Positions 9,109 to 17,465 are shown, counted from the stretch's first letter. The stretch: 64,000 nucleotides of DNA from an uncultured Castellaniella sp. (GCF_937988725.1 NZ_CALKHS010000009.1:124001-188000), one strand, 5' to 3'. The notes: generated by a model from the letters alone, not told the origin. Translations and numbers: made by a program.

Positions 9109-9720
9109 ATGCCCGGAGCCTCTCCGAAGTATCTGCCGGCGCAAGAACGGCGCGCGGCGACCGTGCAGGCAGTCATCGAACTGGCGGCATGCCGCAATCC
9201 CGCCGACATCACCACGGCGGCCATCGCCCAGCACATGCAGCTTACGCAGGGCGCCTTGTTCCGGCATTTCCCGAACAAGGAAGCCATCTGGGACGCCGTG
9301 ATGGCCTACGCCAGCGAAGAACTGCTGACGCTCATCGACACGGCCGCCGCCCGGGCAGATGGTCCGCTGGCGGCGCTGCAAGCCATGTTCGACGCGCATG
9401 TGGATTTCATCGTCGATCATCCGGGGGTGCCGCGCATCCTGTTCGCCGAGCTGCAGCACGACCGGGCCACGCCGGCGAAAGACCGCGTGCGGAGCCTGCT
9501 GGAACACTACCGCGAACGGCTGCTGCGGCATGCCCGCCAAGGCATCGACCAGGGAGAACTGCGCAGCACACTGGACCCGGACGCCCTGCCCCTGCTGTTC
9601 GTGGGCATGATCCAGGGCCTGGTGATCCAGTCCGCGCTGGCCGGAGACATCCAGCGCATGAAGCGCCAGGCGCCCGGCCTGTTCGCCTTGTTCCGCCAAG
9701 GCATAGGAGCCCGCCCATGA
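9109..9720 (+). CDS. TetR/AcrR-family transcriptional regulator
   Basis: The protein has 203 residues. The N-terminal helix-turn-helix (about residues 15-60) contains DITTAAIAQHMQLTQGALFRHFPNK, with the TQGALFRHFPNKEAIW core that defines TetR proteins; the rest is the helical ligand domain. I chose the ATG at 9109. A TTG at 9082 is in frame, but it would lie inside the palindromic operator. The gene overlaps the HlyD gene by 4 bases and heads a four-gene operon, so it most likely represses its own exporter. The inducer is unknown. Confidence 0.88.
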   Translation: MPGASPKYLPAQERRAATVQAVIELAACRNPADITTAAIAQHMQLTQGALFRHFPNKEAIWDAVMAYASEELLTLIDTAAARADGPLAALQAMFDAHVDFIVDHPGVPRILFAELQHDRATPAKDRVRSLLEHYRERLLRHARQGIDQGELRSTLDPDALPLLFVGMIQGLVIQSALAGDIQRMKRQAPGLFALFRQGIGARP

Positions 9721-10871
9721 AGGTCCCGTCTTTCGATAGAAAGCGCGTCCTGCTGGCCGCGCTGGCCCTGACGCTGTTGGGGCTGTTCCTGTTTGTCGCC
9801 GCAAGATCCGGGCCGCTGGCCCGCATCCCGGTCACCACGGCCGACGTCCGCGAAGCTGCCATTCATCCGGTGCGCTTTGGCATCGGCACGGTCGAGGCCC
9901 GTCAGACCCACCGGATCGGCCCGACTCTGACCGGGCGGCTGCTGAGGCTGGATGTCGAAGTGGGCGATTCCGTGCATGCCGGACAGTCGTTGGGCGAGAT
10001 CGACCCGGTGGATCTGGACGACCGCATCCAGGCCCAGACGGCGGCGCTGACGCGCGCGCGCATCCTGATGCAGGAATCGCGCACCCGCCAGGACCGGGCG
10101 CAGGCCCAGATGCGCCGCTACGAAACGCTGCTGAAGGCGTCGGCCACCAGCGAGGAAACCGCCAGCGACAAGCGGCATGAACTGAAGCTGGCGCAATCCG
10201 CTTTGCAAGCCGTCGCGCAGGATGTCGAACGGCTGCAGGCCGAGCTGGCCGCGCTGCAGGCCCAGCGGCGCAACCTGACGCTGATTTCGCCCATCGACGG
10301 TTTCGTGATCACGCGCGAGGCCGACCCAGGCACGACCCTGATGGCCGGACAGGCCGTGGTCCAGGTGATCGCACCCGATTCCCTCTGGATCAATGCGCGC
10401 TTCGACCAGGCCGGCCCCGCGGGGCTGACCGAAGGCCTGACAGCCCGCATCGTGCTGCGATCCCGCAATCAGGAATCGATCGCAGGACGAATCGCCCGCC
10501 TCGAACCGGTCGCCGACGCCGTCACCGAGGAACTGCTGGCCAAAATCAGCTTCAACGCGCCGCCGGCGCCGCTGCCCGCCTTGGGAGAACTGGCTGAGAC
10601 CACAGTGGAATTGCCGGCCACTGCGCCAGGTCCGGTGATTTCCAATGCCGCCATCCACCACCAGAACGGCCAGCCCGGAGTCTGGCGCATCCAGGATGGC
10701 AAACCGATCTTCACCCGGATCCGCATCGGCGCCGTCGACGCCCGGGGCATGGCGCAGGTGCTGGACGGCCTGAGCGTCGGCGACACCATCATCGTCCATA
10801 GCGCAAGCCCCTTGACGGCCCGCAGCCGGCTGCGCGACACCGGCCCGGCGCCCACCGAGCCATCGACATGA
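9717..10871 (+). CDS. HlyD-family adaptor of an ABC exporter (DevB/MacA-like)
   Basis: The protein has 384 residues. An N-terminal anchor (about residues 10-27) is followed by a lipoyl half-motif (GRLLRLDVEVGDSVHAGQSL), a coiled coil of about 90 residues, the second half-motif (LISPIDGFVITREADPGTTL) and a beta-barrel/membrane-proximal region. It differs clearly from the adaptor at 1069-2145. Its ATG overlaps the TetR stop and its stop overlaps the permease start, so it belongs to a coupled tetR-adaptor-permease-ATPase unit. No outer-membrane factor is encoded in this operon; it may borrow another TolC-like channel. Confidence 0.88.
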   Translation: MKVPSFDRKRVLLAALALTLLGLFLFVAARSGPLARIPVTTADVREAAIHPVRFGIGTVEARQTHRIGPTLTGRLLRLDVEVGDSVHAGQSLGEIDPVDLDDRIQAQTAALTRARILMQESRTRQDRAQAQMRRYETLLKASATSEETASDKRHELKLAQSALQAVAQDVERLQAELAALQAQRRNLTLISPIDGFVITREADPGTTLMAGQAVVQVIAPDSLWINARFDQAGPAGLTEGLTARIVLRSRNQESIAGRIARLEPVADAVTEELLAKISFNAPPAPLPALGELAETTVELPATAPGPVISNAAIHHQNGQPGVWRIQDGKPIFTRIRIGAVDARGMAQVLDGLSVGDTIIVHSASPLTARSRLRDTGPAPTEPST

Positions 10872-12070
10872 TCAGCCTGGCCGGACGCGACATCCTGCAT
10901 GCCTGGGGAAAATTCCTGTTCACCGGCATCGGCCTGGGACTGCTGATCGGCGTCACGCTGATCATGGCGGGCGTCTACCGGGGCCTGGTGGCCGACGCGC
11001 GATCCTTGCTGGACAACAGCAGCGCCGACTTGTGGGTCGTACAGAAAGACACCCAGGGGCCATACGCCGAGAACTCCAGCCTGCCCGACGACGCCTATCG
11101 CAGCATCCTGGGACTGGAAGGCGCGGCCCAGGCGGCCAACGTCACCTACCTGACCATGCAGGCGCGCCACCGCGACCGGGATGTCCGCATCATGGTGGTC
11201 GGCGTGGCCCCGGGCACCCCGGGCGCGACCCCGGGCTGGCCGCCGCACCTGGTATCGGGCCGACAGATCGTCCTGGGCCACTACGAAGCCGTGGCGGACG
11301 TGGCGACCGGCTTCGCCTTGGGGGATCGGATCACCATTCGCCGCCACCAATACACCATCGTCGGCCAGACCCGGCGCACGGTGTCCTCCAGCGGCGATCC
11401 GATGGTCTTCATTCCCCTGAAGGACGCCCAGCAGGCGCAGTTCCAGAAAGACAACGACGCCATCCGGCAGAGCCGCCGGCGCACCTCAGCCAACCCCGCC
11501 CTGGACCTGCCCGGCAACGATTCGGCCCTGCGGGCCGTGCTGGGCAGCCAGGCGGCCAACCCCTATGTGAACGCCGTGCTGGTGACGCTGGCCCCCGGCG
11601 CCGACGCCGACGAACTGGCTGCCAGGATCCGGCGCTGGACGCGTCTGTCCGTCTATACGCGAGCCCAGATGGAAACCATTCTGGTGGATAAACTGGTCGC
11701 CTCGTCGGCACGGCAGATCGGCATGTTTCTGGCCATCCTGGCCCTGGTGAGCGCGGCCATCGTGGCGTTCATCATCTACACCCTGACCATGGACAAGATC
11801 CGCGAGATCGCCGTGCTCAAACTGATCGGCACACGCAACCGCACGATCGCCGGGATGATCCTGCAACAGGCGCTGGCCCTGGGGCTGATCGGCTTCATGG
11901 TGGGCACGATCGCGGCGACTTTTTCCGCCCCCTTCTTTCCCAAGTACGTGTTGCTGATGCCGGCGGACTTCGCCGCCGGGCTGGCGGCCATCCTGTCGAT
12001 CTGCGCCCTGGCCAGCGTGGTGGCCATCCGCATCGCCCTGCGGGTCGATCCCGCCCAGGCCATTGGATGA
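10868..12070 (+). CDS. ABC exporter permease, FtsX/MacB_PCD type (DevC-like)
   Basis: The protein has 400 residues. It has one N-terminal membrane helix, an extracytoplasmic MacB_PCD-like domain (about residues 45-270) and three C-terminal helices containing the FtsX-type stretch MDKIREIAVLKLIGTRNRTI. This is the mechanotransmission-type permease fold. It is coupled by ATGA overlaps to the adaptor before it and the ATPase after it. The set resembles cyanobacterial DevBCA and similar proteobacterial exporters; its cargo cannot be predicted from sequence. Confidence 0.87.
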   Translation: MISLAGRDILHAWGKFLFTGIGLGLLIGVTLIMAGVYRGLVADARSLLDNSSADLWVVQKDTQGPYAENSSLPDDAYRSILGLEGAAQAANVTYLTMQARHRDRDVRIMVVGVAPGTPGATPGWPPHLVSGRQIVLGHYEAVADVATGFALGDRITIRRHQYTIVGQTRRTVSSSGDPMVFIPLKDAQQAQFQKDNDAIRQSRRRTSANPALDLPGNDSALRAVLGSQAANPYVNAVLVTLAPGADADELAARIRRWTRLSVYTRAQMETILVDKLVASSARQIGMFLAILALVSAAIVAFIIYTLTMDKIREIAVLKLIGTRNRTIAGMILQQALALGLIGFMVGTIAATFSAPFFPKYVLLMPADFAAGLAAILSICALASVVAIRIALRVDPAQAIG

Positions 12071-12786
12071 ACGTCATGAGCGAATCCGGCATCCTGATCG
12101 AAGGCTTGAGCAAACGCTACGGCCAGGGCGACACGGCCGTGCTGGCCCTGCGCGACGTCAATCTGTCGGTCGCCCCCGGCGAAGTCGTGGGTCTGATCGG
12201 TCCCTCCGGTTCAGGCAAGAGCACGCTGCTGAAATGCCTGGGCGCCGTGATCGACCCGACGGGCGGGCGCATGACCCTGGGCGGCGAACTCATCCACGAC
12301 GACGGCTGGCGGGTGAGAGACCTGCGGGCTCTGCGCCGCGATCGGATCGGCTTCATTTTCCAGGCGCCCTATCTGATCCCGTTTCTGGACGCCACCGACA
12401 ATGTGGCCCTGCTGCCGATGCTGGCTGGAGTGAGCACACGTGAAGCCCGCGCCCGCGCGCTGGACGTGCTGACTGCGCTGGACGTCCGCCATCGCGCGCA
12501 GGCCATGCCCGCGCAGCTGTCGGGCGGCGAACAGCAGCGGATCGCCATCGCGCGCGGCCTCGTCAACCGCCCGCCGGTCATCCTGGCCGACGAGCCGACG
12601 GCGCCGCTGGACAGCGAACGCGCCATGTCGGTCGTGCGCATCCTGAACCATATGGCGCGGCAGTACCGCACAGCCATCATCGTAGTGACGCACGACGAGA
12701 AAATCATCCCTACCTTCAAGCGGATCTACCGCATCCGCGACGGCGCCACGCACGAAGAAGCGGGCGAAGGCCGGCCATTCGACTGA
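12067..12786 (+). CDS. ABC exporter ATP-binding protein (DevA/LolD-like)
   Basis: The protein has 239 residues and all ATPase motifs: Walker A GPSGSGKST (about residues 45-53), a Q-loop in IGFIFQAPYLIPFL, signature LSGGEQQR, Walker B VILADEPTAPLD and the switch His in VVTHDEKI. DEPTAPLD in place of the usual DEPTGALD is a small departure just after Walker B. The gene is the last of the tetR-adaptor-permease-ATPase operon and overlaps the permease stop. It energises the FtsX-type permease. Confidence 0.9.
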   Translation: MNVMSESGILIEGLSKRYGQGDTAVLALRDVNLSVAPGEVVGLIGPSGSGKSTLLKCLGAVIDPTGGRMTLGGELIHDDGWRVRDLRALRRDRIGFIFQAPYLIPFLDATDNVALLPMLAGVSTREARARALDVLTALDVRHRAQAMPAQLSGGEQQRIAIARGLVNRPPVILADEPTAPLDSERAMSVVRILNHMARQYRTAIIVVTHDEKIIPTFKRIYRIRDGATHEEAGEGRPFD

Positions 12787-12921
12787 ACGCAGGCCCGCGG
12801 GGGGGCGAGGCGATGCGACGCGCGCCAGACGGGACATCCGGCGCAGGATATTGTCCTGGCTCAACACCCGCACGCCATGGAATGCCTATGATTTCCGCAT
12901 CCCCCCATCGAGCGCGCAGCC

Positions 12922-13095
12922 ATGTTCCTTCACAGCAACCTGCTACTGGTCATCTTCGTCCTGGGCGTCATCGCGATCTTCATCGGATTCGGATTCCGCG
13001 ACCGGAACCCCGGCATCGTCTTGCTGGGCACCGGCTTTCTGATCACCCTGTTCGTCATCATCCGCAAGGCCATCGACGTCTTCGGGCCCGGGTGA
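12922..13095 (+). CDS. Small hydrophobic membrane protein, 57 residues, function unknown
   Basis: The short open frame codes for two strong membrane helices (about residues 6-24 and 32-48) joined by a charged turn, RDRNPGI, and ends KAIDVFGPG. Codon third positions are GC-rich as in the neighbouring genes, and the two-helix design is coherent, which supports a real gene. It lies 135 bases after the exporter ATPase and 12 bases before the convergent apbE. No strong Shine-Dalgarno is visible; a TATGAT sequence at 12887-12892 could be a -10 box. I do not recognise a family. Confidence 0.6.
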   Translation: MFLHSNLLLVIFVLGVIAIFIGFGFRDRNPGIVLLGTGFLITLFVIIRKAIDVFGPG

Positions 13096-13107
13096 CGACC
13101 GTGGCCA

Positions 13108-14082
13108 TCATGGCTGCGGGCCGGCGGGGGAATGCGCAAAACGGCCTACCCCGAATTCCACCAGCCGACCCTCGCGCCTGAGCAGAAACAAGGCGTCCAG
13201 CCCCAGGCGCCGGGCCAGCGCCGGCCCTTCGCCCGGCCCCGCCACGAGCAGCGCCGTCGCCCAGGCATCGGCATCCATGCACGCCCGCGCCAGCACCGTG
13301 ACGGACGCCACCGGGTTGCGCACGGGCGCCGCGCGGCGGCCATCCATGGTGTGCGCCAGGCGTTCGCCGCCCGCCTGGACCCAGTGGCGGTAATCGCCCG
13401 ACGTCGCCACGGCCAGATCGCTCAGTTCGATCACGCCGTGGGCCGCACGGCGGCCTTCCTGCGGGCTTTCCAGGGCCACGGCCCAGGGCCGGCCATCGGC
13501 CCGGCTGCCGCATGCCCTGACTTCCCCATCCAGGCTGAGCAGCGCATGACCGATACCATGATCGGCCATGACCTGGGCCATCCGGTCCACCGCATAGCCT
13601 TTGGCGATCCCGCACAGATCGAGCGTCAGGGGCGCCCGTTTGCGCGCGCGGCCTTGCGCCTGATCGACGTCCAGCCAGAGATGGGCGGGACGATGGTCGG
13701 CGGCGGCCAGCCGGATGGCGGCCGGGTCGGGCGCGTCCGTCGCCGCGCCGAATCCCCAGGCGTCGACCAGACCGCCGACGGCTGCGTCAAAAGCGCCGCC
13801 GCTCAGGGCCCCGACGTCCAGCGCGCGCGCCAGCACATCGAGCACCGCCCCGGGCAGCGTCACCCACTGTCGCGGCTCGGCCCGGTTCAGGCGCATCAGA
13901 TCGCTGTCCGGCTTCCAGGGGGACATCTGCGCATCCACCAGATCCACCGCCCGGGCCAGATCGCGCGACAGTGCTTCATGATCGAAGCCCGGCGGCGCCT
14001 GGTAGCGGGCCGACCAGCGCGTCCCCATGGTCGGGCCGCTCAGGGTCGATCCGGCCGCCGGATCAGAATACATCTTCGGCAT
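13108..14082 (-). CDS. apbE: FAD:protein FMN transferase (ApbE family)
   Basis: The protein has 324 residues. ApbE marks seen in order: TMGTRWSARY near the N-terminus, GGAFDAAVGGLVDAWGF, LDLCGIAKGYAVDRM, LLSLDGEVRACG, ATSGDYRHWV, HTMDGRRAAPV and the metal/FAD site MDADAWATALLVAG. ApbE joins FMN to Ser/Thr of acceptor proteins. The ATG at 14082 follows a G-rich ribosome-binding site and overlaps the end of the reductase gene by 20 bases. There is no signal peptide or lipobox, unlike many periplasmic ApbE proteins, so its site of action is uncertain. It closes the PepSY/DUF2271/reductase operon. Confidence 0.9.
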   Translation of the reverse strand: MPKMYSDPAAGSTLSGPTMGTRWSARYQAPPGFDHEALSRDLARAVDLVDAQMSPWKPDSDLMRLNRAEPRQWVTLPGAVLDVLARALDVGALSGGAFDAAVGGLVDAWGFGAATDAPDPAAIRLAAADHRPAHLWLDVDQAQGRARKRAPLTLDLCGIAKGYAVDRMAQVMADHGIGHALLSLDGEVRACGSRADGRPWAVALESPQEGRRAAHGVIELSDLAVATSGDYRHWVQAGGERLAHTMDGRRAAPVRNPVASVTVLARACMDADAWATALLVAGPGEGPALARRLGLDALFLLRREGRLVEFGVGRFAHSPAGPQP

Positions 14083-16273
14083 AGCGCCCCCCTTCCCGCA
14101 GCTTGCGCACATCCAGGCCAAGCGGCGCCAGGATCTCGTTCAGCGCCTCGGCGACGCCGGCCGCCATGGGCCGGCTGCCGCAGATCCGCAGCACGGCGCC
14201 CGCGCCGATCAGCGTCCGCAGGCGATCCGCGTCGCGGCGCAAGGCATCCTGCACATAACCGCCGCCGTCCTTGATTCTGGAAAACGCGGTGTGCAGCGCC
14301 GACAGCCGGCCTTCATCCAGCCAGCGGCGAATGGCGGCGCCAAAATAGAAGTCCTGGTCCGGATTGCGCGCCCCGAAATACAGGAACATGGGCGCCTTGC
14401 GGACATTGCCGCGGATGAAACCCGCCAGAGGGGCTACGCCGGTGCCCGCGCCGATCAGTACGACAGGGTGGCGCGAGGCATCCAGGATGAAGCCGGGATT
14501 GGGCTTGATGAAGGCCTGGACGCGGTCGCCGGGCTTCAGGCCATACAGAAAGCCGGAACAGACGCCACCCGGCATCCGCCGCACGCAGATCTCCAGGAAA
14601 CCATCGCGAAACCCCGACGCCAGGGAATAATATCTGGGCACCGGACTGCCGGGCGGCACGATGCCCACCAGATCGCCCGCCTTGAAACGCGGCATGCCCC
14701 GGCCCAGCAAGCGCGCCACCGGGCCGCTGTCCGGCCAGCGAAAGCGCAGGATCGTGGCGGGGCCATCCGGACCGCCCGCATAGTCCTGCCGCTCCGCCAG
14801 ATCCAGAGCCAGGGTCGCGGGAACGCACGGCACATAGCCCAATGCCAATGCCTCGCCCAAGGCGCCGGACAAGGCGGCGCCCCAGCGGTCGAACTGCTGC
14901 GCCGACTGCTGGTGGATACATTCCAGCGGCAGGGTCCGCGGCCAGCCGGCGGCCCGCAGGGCCAGGTCCAGCGCTTCGGCGTAACCGCAGAAGGCCGGAA
15001 ACTGGCGGTCGCCGAAACCGAGCACCGACACCGGAACCCCGGCGGCCGCCTGATCGGCGATCCGGTCCAATGCCCCGGCGGCATGCGCCGGCGCCTGGCC
15101 ATCTCCGTAAGTCGCCGCCAGGATGAACACCTGGCGGGCGGACTCGGGCACTTGGAACTGCTCCAGCGGCGCGGTATGGACCCGGTGGCCATTGCGCGCC
15201 AGCGCGTCGTGCAGGGCTTTGGCGAAGCCCCAGGTCGCGCCGCCCTCGCTGGCCACGAAGATCAGCATATCGGCCCGCCGCGCGGGACTGTTGTCCGTCA
15301 GCCGCGGAACGCGGCCCCGGCCCTGGCGCCAGATCAGGAATCCGGAGATCCAGAAGAGCGGCAGGCACAGGCCGGCCAGCCCCAGGACCAGCGCCCAGGC
15401 CCACAGCCCCTGGCCGGTATGCAGGGCATAGACCCAGTCATAGATCACGCGGGCGGCGGAGGCCGGCTGCCAGAGCAGCACACGGCCGCTGCGCCGGTCG
15501 ATCCAGCCGTCGCCGGCATCGGTGGCCACGCGCCAGACGTCCTCAGGATCGTCCGGCGCGGGGAAGTTCAGCTTGCGCAGACCATCGACCGAGAGCGCCT
15601 GCAGCAACGGCAAGGCTTCCACTGCCCGATCCGGCTGTTCGCCGGGAACGGACACGGCATCCGGCTCCACGGCCGAGTCGGCCTGGATCAGGCTGAAGGT
15701 CGTTGCGCTCATGTAAAGCGCGGTCAGCGACGACAATGCCAGAATCAAAGCCAGAACGCGACCGCTGACCCCATGGATGCGCTGGGCCGGCGTCCCGCGG
15801 ACTTTCCCGAAGACGAGATGGCGCCATCCGCCCAGCCGGCGGGCCAGCATCAGGGTCCCGGACAGCGTCAGCAGCAGCATGGCCAACGCGACCCCGGCCG
15901 CGCCCAGGCGGCCCGGATCGTCCAGCATGAAGGAACGGTGCAGATTGCGCACCCAGCGTTCAACGGCGGACGCCCGGTAATCGCCCAGCGCCTGGCCGCT
16001 GGCCGGATCCACCCGGCTGGCGCGCGCCTGGCCGCCGTCGAAGGAATAGACGACGACATCCCCCGAAGGCAGACGGCGGATCTCCTCGATTCCCGGAATC
16101 CGCTGCGCCGCCCGCTGCGCCAGGATCGCCACCGGCAGGCCGGGTTCGGCCTGGACGGCCCGCCAGGTGTCGCGCACCGGAAAGAAGGCCAGGATCAGAC
16201 CGGTGATCCCGGCCAGCAGCGCCAGGGCTCCGGCCCACAGCCCCAGCCAGCGATGAATCCGCCGCCATTGCAT
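14063..16273 (-). CDS. PepSY-TM / flavodoxin / ferredoxin-NADP reductase fusion (membrane flavoprotein reductase)
   Basis: The protein has 736 residues. Residues 1-320 are a PepSY-type membrane part with helices near 13-31, 123-143, 171-190 and 288-314; conserved-looking His occur in HRWLG, LHRSFML, RIHGVSG and ALHTGQGL. A flavodoxin-like domain starts near 335 (LIFVASEGGATWGFA, ILAATYGDG, LGFGDRQFPAFCG). The C-terminus is an FNR module with RYYSLASG (FAD), GGVCSGFL and the nicotinamide site VVLIGAGTGVAPLAGF. The predicted role is to pass electrons from cytoplasmic NAD(P)H through FAD and FMN to a membrane or periplasmic acceptor. It sits between DUF2271 and ApbE genes on the same strand. Confidence 0.85.
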   Translation of the reverse strand: MQWRRIHRWLGLWAGALALLAGITGLILAFFPVRDTWRAVQAEPGLPVAILAQRAAQRIPGIEEIRRLPSGDVVVYSFDGGQARASRVDPASGQALGDYRASAVERWVRNLHRSFMLDDPGRLGAAGVALAMLLLTLSGTLMLARRLGGWRHLVFGKVRGTPAQRIHGVSGRVLALILALSSLTALYMSATTFSLIQADSAVEPDAVSVPGEQPDRAVEALPLLQALSVDGLRKLNFPAPDDPEDVWRVATDAGDGWIDRRSGRVLLWQPASAARVIYDWVYALHTGQGLWAWALVLGLAGLCLPLFWISGFLIWRQGRGRVPRLTDNSPARRADMLIFVASEGGATWGFAKALHDALARNGHRVHTAPLEQFQVPESARQVFILAATYGDGQAPAHAAGALDRIADQAAAGVPVSVLGFGDRQFPAFCGYAEALDLALRAAGWPRTLPLECIHQQSAQQFDRWGAALSGALGEALALGYVPCVPATLALDLAERQDYAGGPDGPATILRFRWPDSGPVARLLGRGMPRFKAGDLVGIVPPGSPVPRYYSLASGFRDGFLEICVRRMPGGVCSGFLYGLKPGDRVQAFIKPNPGFILDASRHPVVLIGAGTGVAPLAGFIRGNVRKAPMFLYFGARNPDQDFYFGAAIRRWLDEGRLSALHTAFSRIKDGGGYVQDALRRDADRLRTLIGAGAVLRICGSRPMAAGVAEALNEILAPLGLDVRKLREGGRYAEDVF

Positions 16274-16278
16274 GATGA

Positions 16279-16755
16279 TTACCGCGCCTGGTAGGAAAAG
16301 GACTGGATGAACCGACGCCCTCCGACGGGCTGCCCGGTGCCGGCCGACGTCAGCGGAACGCGGATTTCGGACGGACTGTCGCGCATGTCCTCCACAGCGG
16401 CATCGACATGGATCTCGTAGCCGGCGTCAAACAGCGCATCGGCCAGATCGGCCGTCACTTTCAAGGTCCGGCCCGCTCCCACGCTGGCGCCGGTGACGCC
16501 GTCGAGCCGCGCCGCGTCTCCCGCCGACAGCCGATTCCAGTCGCTCAGGTGCTTGTGGTATTTGGCCTTGCCGCCGGCTACCCACAGAGTGCCGGCATAG
16601 GCGCCTTTGGCATCGGTCAGGTAGACCGCCAGATAGGCGCCGTCGCCGCCATAGTTCTTCAAGGTGGTGGACAAAGTCACCGTGCGGCTCTGCGCCAGCA
16701 CGGGAACGGCCAGGGTGGTGGCGGCCAGCAGGGCCGCAATCGAGAAGGTCTTCAT
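16279..16755 (-). CDS. Periplasmic DUF2271 protein with a candidate flavinylation motif
   Basis: The protein has 158 residues with a clear signal peptide (MKTFSIAALLAATTLAVPVLAQ, mature from about residue 22). The body is a beta-rich DUF2271 domain. Residues 85-91 read DGVTGAS, matching the Dxx(S/T)GA(S/T) pattern at which ApbE attaches FMN in NqrC/RnfG-type proteins, with Ser91 as the possible acceptor. The start at 16755 has an AGGAG ribosome-binding site and begins the signal peptide; the frame extends upstream to 16797. Function is unproven. The ApbE gene in the same operon and the PepSY reductase make a covalently flavinylated electron carrier the simplest reading. Confidence 0.82.
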   Translation of the reverse strand: MKTFSIAALLAATTLAVPVLAQSRTVTLSTTLKNYGGDGAYLAVYLTDAKGAYAGTLWVAGGKAKYHKHLSDWNRLSAGDAARLDGVTGASVGAGRTLKVTADLADALFDAGYEIHVDAAVEDMRDSPSEIRVPLTSAGTGQPVGGRRFIQSFSYQAR

Positions 16756-16793
16756 GGAATGTGCTCCTGTGGAAGTGTCGGCCGAAGGCTGCG

Positions 16794-17237
16794 TCATTCG
16801 ATCCGGGCGCCGCCGACGGATATCGGCCCGGAGGCCTGGCCGGCCGGGACGACGGGTGCCGCGCCTGGTGTTGCGTTGGAGGATTGATCGCGGGCGCGCT
16901 CACGTTCCCGATCGCGATCGTGGTCGCGGTCACGGCGGCGTTCGCGATCCCCATGGTCGCGATACTTGATCTCCATGACTTTCAACGTTTCGGGATCCAG
17001 CTTGGCCTTGAAGGCGCGTCCCTGAGCATCTTCGCCCCGGACTTCGTAGCAGCCGTCGTCGATCTTCACGCGCTGCAGATCCCAGCCTTGCCGCGCGGCC
17101 CACTGATGGACGGCGCCCCGTGTCTGCCAGCGATCGACGGGCACGTCGCAATCGTCGTCGGCCAGGGCCGGCGCGGCGGCCAGGCCCAAAGACGCGGCCA
17201 GCAGGCAGGCGCCCAGCCGGTTCAGGTGTTTCTTCAT
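16794..17237 (-). CDS. Periplasmic PepSY-domain protein with charged Arg/Asp/Glu repeat tail
   Basis: The protein has 147 residues. A signal peptide is cleaved probably after APALA (about residue 42 of the longer frame, 26 of this one). The small PepSY-like domain contains VDRWQTRGAVHQWAARQGWD, CYEVRGEDAQGR and KLDPETLKVMEIKYRDHG. Then comes a low-complexity run of alternating Arg and Asp/Glu (about residues 95-118) and an Ala/Pro/Gly-rich end. The ATG at 17237 begins the signal peptide. It is the first gene of the operon and probably a partner of the redox system; no catalytic function is visible. Confidence 0.8.
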   Translation of the reverse strand: MKKHLNRLGACLLAASLGLAAAPALADDDCDVPVDRWQTRGAVHQWAARQGWDLQRVKIDDGCYEVRGEDAQGRAFKAKLDPETLKVMEIKYRDHGDRERRRDRDHDRDRERERARDQSSNATPGAAPVVPAGQASGPISVGGARIE

Positions 17238-17340
17238 GATGAGTCCCCCTACGCGGGCCGCCAGGCGGCGACCCTTCACGATCATGGTAGGCAGGGGAAC
17301 ATTGACGCCAGATGAACGCGGGCGTGGCGCGCGCGTCCAT

Positions 17341-17376
17341 ATGCGGAAGCTTTGACATCCGTCAAATGCGCCGCAT
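17341..17376. promoter_or_regulatory. FNR/CRP-like dyad upstream of the PepSY-DUF2271-reductase-apbE operon
   Basis: The core TTTGAC-ATCC-GTCAAA (17351-17366) is a perfect inverted repeat that fits the TTGA-N6-TCAA core used by FNR/ANR-class regulators. A second pair of arms, ATGCGG (17341-17346) and CCGCAT (17371-17376), lies symmetrically around it. It sits about 115-130 bases upstream of the PepSY gene start (17237, minus strand) and is the only such dyad in this spacer. Oxygen-responsive control is an inference. Confidence 0.45.
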
Positions 17377-17420
17377 GAGCAATGGCGCGGACGCGGTCCC
17401 GATGGATTCGCGGACCTCGG

Positions 17421-17453
17421 CGGCTCGCCGGCGCCGAACGGCGCGGCGAGCCG
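17421..17453 (-). terminator. Stem-loop after the CoA-transferase/gcdH operon
   Basis: CGGCTCGCC (17421-17429) pairs with GGCGAGCCG (17445-17453), and GCGCC (17431-17435) with GGCGC (17440-17444), leaving one bulged G and a GAAC loop. It begins 13 bases beyond the CoA-transferase stop on the minus strand. There is no U-run, so it may be a transcript-end stabiliser rather than a strict intrinsic terminator. Confidence 0.5.
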
Positions 17454-17465
17454 GCCAGCGACCCA

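Noticed and set aside
14027..16294. A 755-codon plus-strand open frame opposite the PepSY/flavodoxin/FNR fusion
   Set aside because: The opposite strand carries clear flavodoxin and FNR motifs; this frame is Gln/Arg/His-rich and lacks any.
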